This document shows positions 1 through 7,198 of a stretch of DNA of 64,000 nt, in pieces; positions within the stretch are counted from its first letter, which is position 1; each line of letters starts with the position of its first letter. Source of the DNA: Nocardia elegans NBRC 108235 (GTDB taxonomy: Bacteria > Actinomycetota > Actinomycetes > Mycobacteriales > Mycobacteriaceae). Position numbers and translations under genes: made by a program. The notes beneath the pieces are model-generated. The model was not told the origin of the DNA. It did no database searches and saw only the letters and a program-made list of their open reading frames with translations. The DNA is taken from positions 1-64,000 of the forward strand of contig NZ_BDBF01000028.1 of assembly GCF_001612845.1 (NCBI RefSeq), written 5' to 3'.

Positions 1-333
1 GGCTTTGTTGTACGCCTCGACGATGTCCTTGTGGATGCGGCCGCGGCTGGAGATCTCGTAACCGTTGTTGCGGGCCCACTCCCGGATGGCGGCCGTCTGC
101 TCCCGGTCCGGTGTCGTGCGGGCGGTACCGGATTTGACGGCGCCCTTGCGGTTTCGGCCGACCTTGCGGGCGGACTCGGTCCACTGCTCGAAGATCTTGC
201 GCAGCTTCTCGGCGTTCTTGGTCGACAGGTCGATTTCGTATTCGACTCCGTCGATGCCGAAGTGCACCGTCTGGTCGGCATCGGACTTGCCGTCGTAGTC
301 GTCCACCAGCTCGACGATGACCTTCTTGGCCAT
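1..333 (-). CDS. lsr2: Lsr2 nucleoid-associated protein (3' end cut by window edge)
   Basis: The 111 codons visible begin MAKKVIVELVDDYDG and end in SSRGRIHKDIVEAYNKA, matching Lsr2, the H-NS-like protein of mycolic-acid actinobacteria that binds AT-rich DNA and silences acquired genes. The N-terminal half is the dimerization domain. The C-terminal half carries the DREQTAAIREWARNNGYEISSRGR region with the RGR hook that inserts into the minor groove. Mycobacterial Lsr2 has 112 residues, so only about the last residue and the stop are missing. The ATG is preceded by a GGAGGG ribosome binding site about 9 bases upstream. A basic linker (GRNRKGAVKSG) separates the two halves, as in the family. 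Confidence 0.95.
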   Translation of the reverse strand, partial: MAKKVIVELVDDYDGKSDADQTVHFGIDGVEYEIDLSTKNAEKLRKIFEQWTESARKVGRNRKGAVKSGTARTTPDREQTAAIREWARNNGYEISSRGRIHKDIVEAYNKA

Positions 334-430
334 GAAAACCCACCCTCCACTCAGCTCGTATGTGACGCGGCGAAAATGCTAATCGAGTTCGCGAGAGCGT
401 CGTTGAGCAGGGTGAGGACCACGGCTCGGG

Positions 431-1600
431 TCACGGGCGGAAGATCGCGCGCACGCAGCCTTCCCGTTTGTTCTTGAACATGTCGTATCCGCGCACGGAG
501 TCCTCGAGGGGCAGGTCGTGGGTGATCAGGTAGGACGGGTCGAGGTCGCCCTGCTGGATGTAGTCGAAGATGCGCCGCACGTAGCGCTGGCCGTGCTGTT
601 GCGCGCTGCGGATCGTGAGGCTCTTGTTGGTGACGATGCCCATCGGGAATTTGTCGGTCAGGCCGTAGATGCCGAGCACCGACACCACACCGCCCTTGCG
701 GCACGCCAGCAGCGCCTCACGCAGAGGTGTCGCGCGGTCGGTTTCGAGACGCAGAAGTTGTTTGACGCGGTCGTAGGCGTTCTGCAGTCCGGTGCCGTGT
801 CCCTCCATGCCGACCGCGTCGACGCACGCGTCCGGGCCGCGGCCGCCGGTCATCTCGGCGATGGTGTTCTGCACGCTGTCCAACGCGGTGTAGTCGATGG
901 TTTCGGCGTCGAAATGCTTGCGCGCCAGGGCCAATCGTTCCCGATAGCGGTCGATGACGATCACGCGATCCGCGCCGAGCAGCCGCGCCGAGTGCCCGGC
1001 CATCAGTCCGACCCCTCCGCTGCCCCAGATCGCGACCGTATCGCCGGGGGAGATGTCACAGAATTCGGCGCCCATCAGACCGGTCGGCACGGCATCGGAG
1101 ACGAACAGAGCCTGTTCGTCGGTGATCTCCCCGGGGACGGGGAAGCAGTTGACGTCGGCGAAGGGCACCCGCACGTATTGGGCGTGCGAACCCTGATATC
1201 CGCCGAAGGGATGGGTGTAGCCGTAGATGCCGGCGGTCGGATAGCCGAGCGCGGGACGCTGCACGTGCGCGTTCGGGTTGGTGGTGTCGCATGCCGCCCA
1301 CAGCTCGTGTTCGCAGAACCAGCAGGAACCGCAGCCGATGAACGAGGGGACGACGACGCGCTCACCCACCGTGCGGTGGTTCACCTCCGGCCCGACATCG
1401 ACGACTTCGCCGACGAATTCGTGTCCGAAGACGTCGCCGTGCCGCATCCCGGGCAGGTAGCCGTCGATGAAGTGCAGATCCGAACCACACGTGGTGGTCA
1501 GATGGACCGCGACGATCGCGTCGTGCGGGTTGACCACCGAGGGGTCGGGCACGGTTTCGACGGTGAGATCGTTGACCCCGTTCCAGCACAGTGCGCGCAT
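431..1600 (-). CDS. Zinc-dependent alcohol dehydrogenase (MDR family)
   Basis: A 389-residue medium-chain dehydrogenase. The catalytic zinc site is visible as TTCGSDLHFIDG (about residues 36-47) and GHEFVGEVVDVG (about 59-70). The structural-zinc cysteine cluster GCGSCWFCEHELWAAC lies near residue 92. The nucleotide-binding loop is IWGSGGVGLMAG. The length and the CGSDLH motif fit the glutathione-independent formaldehyde dehydrogenase-like and threonine dehydrogenase-like branch, but the substrate cannot be read from sequence. It follows the SRPBCC gene by 9 bases on the same strand, so the two are probably co-transcribed. Start chosen at the ATG giving MRALCWNGVNDL, the usual N-terminus of this branch. 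Confidence 0.85.
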   Translation of the reverse strand: MRALCWNGVNDLTVETVPDPSVVNPHDAIVAVHLTTTCGSDLHFIDGYLPGMRHGDVFGHEFVGEVVDVGPEVNHRTVGERVVVPSFIGCGSCWFCEHELWAACDTTNPNAHVQRPALGYPTAGIYGYTHPFGGYQGSHAQYVRVPFADVNCFPVPGEITDEQALFVSDAVPTGLMGAEFCDISPGDTVAIWGSGGVGLMAGHSARLLGADRVIVIDRYRERLALARKHFDAETIDYTALDSVQNTIAEMTGGRGPDACVDAVGMEGHGTGLQNAYDRVKQLLRLETDRATPLREALLACRKGGVVSVLGIYGLTDKFPMGIVTNKSLTIRSAQQHGQRYVRRIFDYIQQGDLDPSYLITHDLPLEDSVRGYDMFKNKREGCVRAIFRP

Positions 1601-1609
1601 GAATCGTTC

Positions 1610-2116
1610 CTATTCGTCCGAGGAGGCACGCGCGCTCGGATTACCGGCGAGGGTCGGTATCTCGCCGGTCTGCAGCAGCGCCCGCGCACGGTAGAGGACC
1701 GCGAATGCGGCGGTATCGGTGAGGACATCGGCAATCGGCGCCAACACCGACAGGGTCACTTCGGTGCCCAGCCCTCGGGGGGCGTCGCGGAAGTTCAGTT
1801 GCAGGGCGGCACCGGCGGCCTCGGTGCCGGTGAACCGCAATGTGCCCGGACCTTCGGTCAGTGTGGTTGTCCACGTGCCGGTTTCGCTGCCGTGCGAACC
1901 CAGCCGCCACTCGAACCGGTGACCGTCCTCGCTGCTCACCGAAGCCACGTCCCCGAACACCCGGGACAGCCGGCGGGGATCGCGCCAGAGCCGCTCCACA
2001 TCCTCGCGCGGACGGGCGATCGTCACCGACTGCGGATGGCCGTACCCGGAGGCCGCGCCCACCACTTTCGTGACCACCGTGCCCAGTCGATCCTTGACCG
2101 CATCGGTGACATTCAT
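1610..2116 (-). CDS. SRPBCC / polyketide-cyclase-like protein
   Basis: A 168-residue protein with the helix-grip (START/Bet v1) pattern: a strand with SVTIARPREDVERLWRDPRRLSRVFGDVASV, then FEWRLGSHGSETGTWTTTLTEGPGTLRFTG and a long C-terminal helix. Such proteins bind hydrophobic ligands, and the family includes COQ10-like and polyketide cyclase/dehydrase annotations. No catalytic residues can be assigned. It is the first gene of a two-gene unit with the alcohol dehydrogenase 9 bases downstream. The tail is hydrophilic and there is no signal peptide. The specific ligand is unknown. Confidence 0.7.
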   Translation of the reverse strand: MNVTDAVKDRLGTVVTKVVGAASGYGHPQSVTIARPREDVERLWRDPRRLSRVFGDVASVSSEDGHRFEWRLGSHGSETGTWTTTLTEGPGTLRFTGTEAAGAALQLNFRDAPRGLGTEVTLSVLAPIADVLTDTAAFAVLYRARALLQTGEIPTLAGNPSARASSDE

Positions 2117-2392
2117 CCGGTCCTCCTCGCCGGTCGCTTCGCTGGCGAGCTACCCGGGGCCGACGGTGGTAAACGCCGATTGCCGCAAGGTCGCGGACCG
2201 ACAGTGATCGTTTCGGATGAGACTTTCCCGACCGGTAGAGTGTCGGTCCTCGGTGTCCTCACGTGGGAAGCGAGGCGTGCGCCGGCTCGGTCGAGTGCGC
2301 TGAATTTTCTGAAACGTCCTTCTTTCATAAGATTGCTGAGCTAGGTTCACGGCTACGCCGGACACTCGGCGATGAGTAAGTCGGAGGACACC

Positions 2393-2488
2393 GTGGAATT
2401 TCTTGGCTCAGTCGCTGGCATCCTGCAGATGGTGATCGGCACCATTCTCGCCAACACCGGTTCGGGTGGCTCCGGCTCCGGTTGGTGA
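2393..2488 (+). CDS. Small amphipathic peptide, 31 residues
   Basis: A GTG-started frame preceded by a strong GGAGGA site 5 bases upstream. It encodes about 18 mostly hydrophobic residues (MEFLGSVAGILQMVIGTIL), then a glycine/serine tail ending GSGSGW. It lies alone between divergent genes. The hydrophobic stretch with small residues at regular intervals fits a membrane-associated helix, somewhat like the short porin or PSM-like peptides of mycolic-acid bacteria, but I cannot assign a family. The evidence for translation is the ribosome binding site, the isolated position and the biased composition. It could be a chance frame. Confidence 0.5.
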   Translation: MEFLGSVAGILQMVIGTILANTGSGGSGSGW

Positions 2489-2571
2489 ACGTGACGGATT
2501 CGGCTCGCTACCGGTGAGCCGAATCCTCGCGCGTGTGAGCGGTAGCGCCGGTCGTTCATGGGCCGAGTCGT

Positions 2572-3357
2572 TCACTGGTCGAGGGCATGCTCCGGCTGGC
2601 AGACATGCATCGGCGACGGCAGGTACCGGACCATCGCGTCCAGCAGTGCGGTGATGTCGTCGGTGTGCGGCGACGCATCGCACAGGACGGGCACGACATC
2701 GCCGATCCGGGTGAGGCGGCGGATCCGGTCGTGCAACTGTCGCGGCGTCATCTTCCCAGTGCTCCGCATGCGGGGCCGCGCGGTGTCCTGCGCCAGCACC
2801 GTGTCCACGAGTTCGTGATACCGCTGTACGGCGACCGGCCAGTGACTGCCGAAGAATTCGATGGCCATCGGTTCGAGTTCCCACATCGGTACCAAATCGA
2901 TGACGCCCTCGAATTCGGCGCCGATGCCGAGCGGCATCTGCAGCGTCAACGGCACCGCTCCGCGGGTGGCGGCGACCGTGCGCACGCAGTGGCCGAAGTC
3001 CGCGGCGTGCTGGTCGAGTCCGCGCACCAGGCACAGGCGTGCGACCTGGTGGTCGTCGGCCACCCGCAGTATCGCCTCGAGTCGCGGAGCGCTCGTCGCT
3101 GCCGCGTTCATCGGCACGACCACTCCGTCGGCGGTCCGGATGGCCCATTCGAGTTCCGCGATGGGCGCGTGGCTCGACAGTTCGGTGATGCGAACCGAGT
3201 GCTCGGCGCGATCGGTCACCCACTCGACGGTGACCGCTGAGCGGGACCCGGGTGCGGTGGGCCGGCGCAGCCGGCGGATGAGCGCCGTCGTCTCTTCGGG
3301 CTCGCCCACGATCGTGACGTTGCGAATCGACTGCGGGTCAATGATTTTCACGCCCAT
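2572..3357 (-). CDS. EF-G domain I-like protein with degenerate GTPase motifs
   Basis: About 261 residues that align along the whole of elongation factor G domain I and nothing else. IRNVTIVG replaces IRNIGIMAH. RTADGVVVPMNAAATSAPRLEAILRV matches the helix after G3. QMPLGIGAEFEGVIDLV matches the G' insertion, and VPVLCDASPHTDDITALLDAMVRYLPSP matches the end of domain I. The GTP-binding elements are broken: no AHxDxGKT P-loop, DTPG replaced by ELSSH, and NKMD replaced by RGLD. It is unlikely to hydrolyse GTP. Start at the ATG giving MGVKIIDPQSIRN, since the 19 codons upstream look non-coding. It might be a domain-sized EF-G mimic or a relic. It is divergent from the DUF35/thiolase pair. Confidence 0.7.
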   Translation of the reverse strand: MGVKIIDPQSIRNVTIVGEPEETTALIRRLRRPTAPGSRSAVTVEWVTDRAEHSVRITELSSHAPIAELEWAIRTADGVVVPMNAAATSAPRLEAILRVADDHQVARLCLVRGLDQHAADFGHCVRTVAATRGAVPLTLQMPLGIGAEFEGVIDLVPMWELEPMAIEFFGSHWPVAVQRYHELVDTVLAQDTARPRMRSTGKMTPRQLHDRIRRLTRIGDVVPVLCDASPHTDDITALLDAMVRYLPSPMHVCQPEHALDQ

Positions 3358-3459
3358 CGCGTTGCGTACTCCCGATCGGCTCGCGGGTGGGGACCGTCCT
3401 CGACGAGGTCTCACCGTACCCGCGGGGAGGCATCGGCGGAGCGGATTTCCTCGCCAAAG

Positions 3460-3474
3460 TAGAACGTGTTCCTA
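3460..3474. promoter_or_regulatory. KstR-like operator upstream of the DUF35/thiolase pair
   Basis: The sequence TAGAACGTGTTCCTA is a near-perfect match to the KstR palindrome (TNNAACNNGTTNNA, often TAGAACGTGTTCTA), differing only in the last bases. It lies 14 bases upstream of the GTG start of the DUF35 gene and overlaps a TATAT -10-like stretch, where a repressor would block initiation. KstR is the TetR repressor of sterol degradation in mycolic-acid bacteria. The functional link is inference from the motif and the neighbouring genes. Confidence 0.5.
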
Positions 3475-3487
3475 TATCGTCGGCGCT

Positions 3488-3934
3488 GTGCAGAAAGAAC
3501 AACGCCCCGCCGTGGAAGGTTGGTTCACTGCGGACGACGGCACGGTACGTCTCCAGGGAAGTCGCTGCGATGTGTGCGGCACACCGTATTTCCCGCGGAA
3601 CACCCTGGCCTGCCGCAACCCGCAGTGTGCGAGTCCCAAGGACGGATCCGAGCTGGTCGAGTACCTGTTCTCCACGCGAGGCCGGATCTGGTCGTACGCG
3701 GACGCCCGCTACAAACCGCCCGCGCCCTATGTCTCGCCGGATCCGTTCGAGCCCTACGTCGTCGCGGCGGTGGAGCTCGAGGAAGAGCAGATGGTGATTC
3801 TCGGGCAGGTCGTGCGCGGCCTCACCGTGGACGACCTGGCCGTCGGCATGCCGGTCGAATTGGCCCTGGGCGTGCTGTACGAGGACGAGGAAGCGGAACA
3901 CACGGTGTGGATGTGGAGGCCGGTCGATGCCTGA
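3488..3934 (+). CDS. DUF35 zinc-ribbon / OB-fold acyl-CoA-binding protein
   Basis: A 148-residue protein with a rubredoxin-like zinc ribbon, CDVCGTPYFPRNTLACRNPQC (four cysteines, about residues 22-42), followed by an OB-fold (IWSYADARYKPPAPY to the C-terminus). This is the DUF35 layout of proteins that partner thiolase-fold enzymes, such as ChsH2/Ltp2 in steroid side-chain retro-aldol cleavage. The zinc ribbon docks the thiolase and the OB-fold helps bind acyl-CoA. Start at GTG (VQKEQRPAVEGWF), just after a KstR-like site. Its stop overlaps the following thiolase gene by 8 bases, indicating translational coupling and a two-subunit complex. Confidence 0.85.
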   Translation: MQKEQRPAVEGWFTADDGTVRLQGSRCDVCGTPYFPRNTLACRNPQCASPKDGSELVEYLFSTRGRIWSYADARYKPPAPYVSPDPFEPYVVAAVELEEEQMVILGQVVRGLTVDDLAVGMPVELALGVLYEDEEAEHTVWMWRPVDA

Positions 3935-5126
3935 CAACGATCGCGATATCGCCGTCCTCGGTGCGGGAATGCACCAGTGGGGCAAATGGGGACGCAATTT
4001 CGTCGAATACGGCTTGGTGGCCGCGCGGGCGGCGCTGGCCGATGCCGGCGTGGACCACCGCGACGTCGGCTACATCGCCGGCGCGGACACGATCCGCAAC
4101 GGCTACCCGGGATTCGTGTCGGGTGCGACGTTCGCCCAGGCGCTCGGCTGGTCCGGCGCCCGCATCTCGAGCAGCTACGCCGCCTGTGCCTCGGGCGCCC
4201 AGGCCATAGGCAACGCGCGGGCCCAGATTCTGGCCGGGTTGACCGATGTGGCGCTCGTGGTCGGTGCCGATGCCGCGCCGAAGGGTTTCTTCCAGCCGGT
4301 CGGCGGTGAACGCCGCGACGATCCGGACTGGTTGCGCTTCCACCTGCTCGGCGCCACCAACCCCATTTACTTCGCGCTGTACGCGCGCCGGCGGATGGCG
4401 CTGCACGGGGCCACGCTCGACGATTTCGCCGCCGTCAAGGTCAAGAACGCCAAGCACGGCCTGAACAATCCCTATGCCCGCTACCGCAAGGAGGTCGCGG
4501 CCGAGGAGGTCGCGGCGTCGGCGATCGTGTCGGATCCGTTGCGGCTGCTCGACATCTGCGCGACCAGCGACGGCGGCGCCGCGCTGGTGCTGACGTCGAT
4601 GGACTACGCCCGCCGCCACGGCATCGCAGACCCGGTCCGCATCCGGGCGCTGTCGACGGTCACGCCCACCTTCCCGAAAACCGTGCTCGATCTGCCGGAT
4701 TTCGCGACCGACTCGGCGGTGGCCTTCGATACGCCCTCGCGTTCGTTCCGGTCCGCGATCGCGGACGCCGCCTACGAGGAGGCCGGGCTCGGCCCCGCCG
4801 ACCTGTCCTTCGCGGAGGTCTACGACCTGTCCACCGCGCTGGAACTGGACTGGTACGAAGACATCGGGCTGTGCGAGATCGGCGGTGCCGAGGAGCTGTT
4901 GCGCAGCGGCGCAACCACTTTGGGCGGTCGCGTGCCGGTCAACCCCAGCGGTGGCCTGGCCTGCTTCGGTGAGGCCATTCCGGCGCAGGCGATCGCTCAG
5001 ATCTGCGAGCTCACCTGGCAGTTGCGCGGCCGGGCCGACGGTCGTCAGGTGGAGAACGCCCGCGCCGGTATCGCCGTGAACCAAGGCTTGTTCGGCCATG
5101 GTTCGGCGATCATCGCCACCCGCTGA
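3927..5126 (+). CDS. Lipid-transfer protein / thiolase-fold aldolase (Ltp-like)
   Basis: A 399-residue thiolase-superfamily protein. The nucleophile-elbow region reads SSYAACASGAQAIGNARAQILAG (about residues 85-107), and the C-terminal glycine-rich loop is VNPSGGLACFGEAIPAQAIAQ. The overall sequence is closest in feel to SCPx/Ltp-type thiolases without the SCP2 domain. Encoded as a pair with a DUF35 protein, it resembles Ltp-DUF35 retro-aldolases that shorten the sterol side chain, rather than a degradative ketothiolase. The 8-base overlap with the upstream gene and the KstR-like operator support a role in sterol or cyclic lipid catabolism. The exact substrate is not determinable here. A strong bidirectional terminator follows. 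Confidence 0.8.
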   Translation: MPDNDRDIAVLGAGMHQWGKWGRNFVEYGLVAARAALADAGVDHRDVGYIAGADTIRNGYPGFVSGATFAQALGWSGARISSSYAACASGAQAIGNARAQILAGLTDVALVVGADAAPKGFFQPVGGERRDDPDWLRFHLLGATNPIYFALYARRRMALHGATLDDFAAVKVKNAKHGLNNPYARYRKEVAAEEVAASAIVSDPLRLLDICATSDGGAALVLTSMDYARRHGIADPVRIRALSTVTPTFPKTVLDLPDFATDSAVAFDTPSRSFRSAIADAAYEEAGLGPADLSFAEVYDLSTALELDWYEDIGLCEIGGAEELLRSGATTLGGRVPVNPSGGLACFGEAIPAQAIAQICELTWQLRGRADGRQVENARAGIAVNQGLFGHGSAIIATR

Positions 5127-5141
5127 ACCCCGCTCCGCTCA

Positions 5142-5170
5142 CGAAAACCCGGGTCGCACCCGGGTTTTCG
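5142..5170. terminator. Bidirectional intrinsic terminator
   Basis: A perfect 13-base inverted repeat (CGAAAACCCGGGT / ACCCGGGTTTTCG) with a 3-base loop, flanked by A and T runs inside the stem. It lies between the convergent thiolase and secreted-protein genes, so it can serve both strands. Confidence 0.85.
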
Positions 5171-5215
5171 CGTATCCGGGCCGGTAAGTGGTCGCCGGCG
5201 TGGCAGCGGCTCCGC

Positions 5216-5566
5216 TCATCCCCAGGTGGCGTGGTCCGGCACGGTGGAGGTGAAGATCACGTAGAAGTGCTGGCCCGGCAGCAGTTCGTTGATATCGTGC
5301 CAGCTGCCGCCGGGATCGCGCTGGTAGTAGCGCTCGATCCCGGTGCCGTCGTCGTAGCAGACGATGCCGGCGGTGCCGAACGGACTCCAATACACCTCGG
5401 CGCCCGGTCGCGGCGGTTCCAGTGGGGTACGGAACTGCTGGCTGCACGGTGTGATCACCGGGTGGTAGATGCTGGGCTGGGCGGCCGCGCTCGGCGCCGG
5501 CGCCGCGAGTCCGGCGGCCGAGATCGCGGCGGCGGTGACTACACGGCGGACGGTGAAATTCGGCAA
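5216..5566 (-). CDS. Secreted small protein of unknown function
   Basis: A 116-residue protein starting at TTG (LPNFTVRRVVTAAAISAAG). A GAGGAGC ribosome binding site sits just upstream; longer in-frame extensions look non-coding. The N-terminus is a classical Sec signal peptide with likely cleavage after APSAAA. The mature part has two cysteines (VITPCSQQF and GIVCYDDGT) that could form a disulfide, and aromatic-rich stretches (EVYWSPFGTAG, ERYYQRDPGGSWHDINELLPGQHFYVIF). I do not recognise a family. The pattern is typical of small exported proteins of Nocardia and Rhodococcus. Confidence 0.7.
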   Translation of the reverse strand: MPNFTVRRVVTAAAISAAGLAAPAPSAAAQPSIYHPVITPCSQQFRTPLEPPRPGAEVYWSPFGTAGIVCYDDGTGIERYYQRDPGGSWHDINELLPGQHFYVIFTSTVPDHATWG

Positions 5567-5714
5567 TTCTGCTCCTCGCCGGTCGGAAAAGAGTTCACTG
5601 GCCTGTGACGGCAACCCTACGGTCTCCCTCGTGTGACGAAAAAGTGGTTTGGCAGGCCGGGATCGGGGTTTTCGGTAGTCAGCAGTGATCTTGGGGGAAC
5701 GAGGAGTGAGCGGC

Positions 5715-5876
5715 ATGCCGAGTAACAGAGATTCCGTATTCGTCGACGATGAAGCCGTGGCCTCGATGCCGGCCGAACAACCGGCCGCGGTGAGCTGGCC
5801 GGACCCCAGCCCCCTCGATTCGTGGTGGAACGACATCATGGGCCTGTCGGCCGACCCGCCCCGTCCCGCCGCCTGA
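5715..5876 (+). CDS. Small acidic protein, 53 residues
   Basis: Begins at an ATG (MPSNRDSVFVDDEAV) with GAGGAGTGA upstream at good spacing. The product is acidic at the N-terminus, with a tryptophan/proline-rich end (VSWPDPSPLDSWWNDIMGL). No known domain is recognised. It faces the secreted-protein gene divergently and the catalase-like gene convergently. Its good ribosome binding site and G/C-rich third positions support it as real, but its short length keeps confidence moderate. Confidence 0.5.
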   Translation: MPSNRDSVFVDDEAVASMPAEQPAAVSWPDPSPLDSWWNDIMGLSADPPRPAA

Positions 5877-5936
5877 CGGAAGGGCGAAATCCTCAGCGCC
5901 GCAAATCCTCAGCGCCGCAGTGGTTTCGACCGGCTG

Positions 5937-6608
5937 CTACGGTTTTTCGGCGCCGCGTCCTTCGCGGCTGCCCCGGTAGGCGCTGCGCCGGATGCGAGTG
6001 ATGAACCCCGGGGCCAGCGCGACGCCGGGCGGGTGGTGCAGAGTCGGGTCGACGGCGTCCTCGGTCGGTGGGGCGACGGTTTCGCCGGTGAGCCGCAGAT
6101 TCGCGAACGGTTCTTCGGGTCCGTGCAGTCGCCCGGCCGTCAGTGTGAAACCGAGGCCGTGAGTGGTCGTGTATTCGCGCAGCGTCGCCAGGGAGGCGTC
6201 CGCAGGTTGATCGGCGTCCGGACGGGCGAATATCCACTGAGGTGCGCCGCCGTCGAACCGATAGGCCATGAGAGTCCCGTAGGTCGCGTGGCGCCACGAC
6301 GGGACAGGTATCGCGAAAAATCGGGTCAGCGTGCCGGTGGGTGTCGATGCCAGCGCGAGGTCCCAGCGCCCGCCGGGGGTCTGCGCGCGCAGTCCGATTC
6401 CCACGGCGTCGGGCAGCCGTCCCGGCATGCCGAGGGCCTTGGACAGGCGAACCTCGACGTCGCGTTCTCCGTCCCCGAAATACCTCTCGAAGGCCGGCGC
6501 GGAGTGCAGGCGCCCGCTGAACCAGAGGCCGCGCGGATGGAAGACGCGGGCACGCCGGACGCGGGCGACCAGCTCGAACGATTCCTCGACCAGGCGTTCG
6601 GCTTTCAC
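5937..6608 (-). CDS. Uncharacterised protein with catalase-like fold signature
   Basis: A 223-residue protein starting with GTG (MKAERLVEESFELV). The stretch FHPRGLWFSGRLHSAPAF, then VEVRLSKALGMPGRLPDAVGIGLRAQTPGG and RWDLALASTP, follows the order of heme-catalase N-terminal elements (HAKG...GTF, VRFS, RDPRGFALKF, WDLVGNN). The active-site histidine position is kept as HPRG, but the distal asparagine position reads ALAS, and the C-terminal region with the heme tyrosine is not evident. A peroxidase role is therefore doubtful. Similar actinobacterial proteins are sometimes annotated as phosphodiesterases. The assignment is by eye and tentative. Confidence 0.6.
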   Translation of the reverse strand: MKAERLVEESFELVARVRRARVFHPRGLWFSGRLHSAPAFERYFGDGERDVEVRLSKALGMPGRLPDAVGIGLRAQTPGGRWDLALASTPTGTLTRFFAIPVPSWRHATYGTLMAYRFDGGAPQWIFARPDADQPADASLATLREYTTTHGLGFTLTAGRLHGPEEPFANLRLTGETVAPPTEDAVDPTLHHPPGVALAPGFITRIRRSAYRGSREGRGAEKP

Positions 6609-6699
6609 ATCTCTGCTTTCGTCGTGACGGTCGGGTCAGGCCGGCGGCAGCCGACATCTGGCCGGTACCCCGTCACGGCCGAGGTATTCGCCTCCGCAG

Positions 6700-7026
6700 T
6701 CAGGATTCGTCGCCGGCGTGCGGGTAGGGGAGCACCTGTGCGGCCTCGGGCCCGCCGCTGGTGTGGGTCACGGTGAAGACCACCGTCTGCCCGGGGCTGA
6801 GAGTTTTGTAGCCGGGCATGTCGATCGTGCGGTAGTCGACGAAGACCGCGTCACCGGAGGCGCTGGTGAGGTAGCCGAACCCCTTCTCGGCGTTGAACCA
6901 CGTCACCTGCCCCCGCTGCCAGCCAGGCAGCTTGTCGTCGACCGGCATGAGGTGCGGATCCGGGTGCGTCCGGTGCTCGGCGGGAACAACGGCGGGTGTC
7001 CAGGTCACGGTCATGCGCAAACTCAT
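6700..7026 (-). CDS. Cold-shock domain protein
   Basis: A 108-residue protein whose central part (about residues 38-100) is a cold-shock domain: GQVTWFNAEKGFGYLTSASG has the RNP1-type KGFGYL motif, and AVFVDYRTID gives the RNP2-type VFVDY. It continues to LSPGQTVVFTVTHTSGGPEA. It binds single-stranded nucleic acid and probably acts as an RNA chaperone or anti-terminator. It is longer than a classical CspA because of an N-terminal extension (MTVTWTPAVVPAEHRTHPD...). Translation could instead start at MPVDDKLPGWQRG. It stands alone on the minus strand. Confidence 0.8.
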   Translation of the reverse strand: MSLRMTVTWTPAVVPAEHRTHPDPHLMPVDDKLPGWQRGQVTWFNAEKGFGYLTSASGDAVFVDYRTIDMPGYKTLSPGQTVVFTVTHTSGGPEAAQVLPYPHAGDES

Positions 7027-7198
7027 TCCGGTCGCGGGTGGGAACTAGTGGGCGGCGACCGGCTTCCCGGTGCCGCCACCCGCGATACCCGCCTCTTCCG
7101 GGACCAAACAATCACGTCGGGTGGTCCGTGACGGCGTACGCGTGCGACCGCCGCCGCCGGCGCGCGCACCGCACCGGCGCCCCTTCCGAGCGGTTCCC

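Noticed and set aside
518..2344. A 608-residue plus-strand frame over the alcohol dehydrogenase and SRPBCC genes
   Set aside because: It covers two well-supported minus-strand genes and its translation is repetitive and without domains.
5893..6657. A 254-residue minus-strand frame overlapping the catalase-like gene
   Set aside because: The product is an Arg/Pro-rich shadow. The alternative frame gives a protein with ordered hydrophobic strands and the HPRG/WDL pattern.
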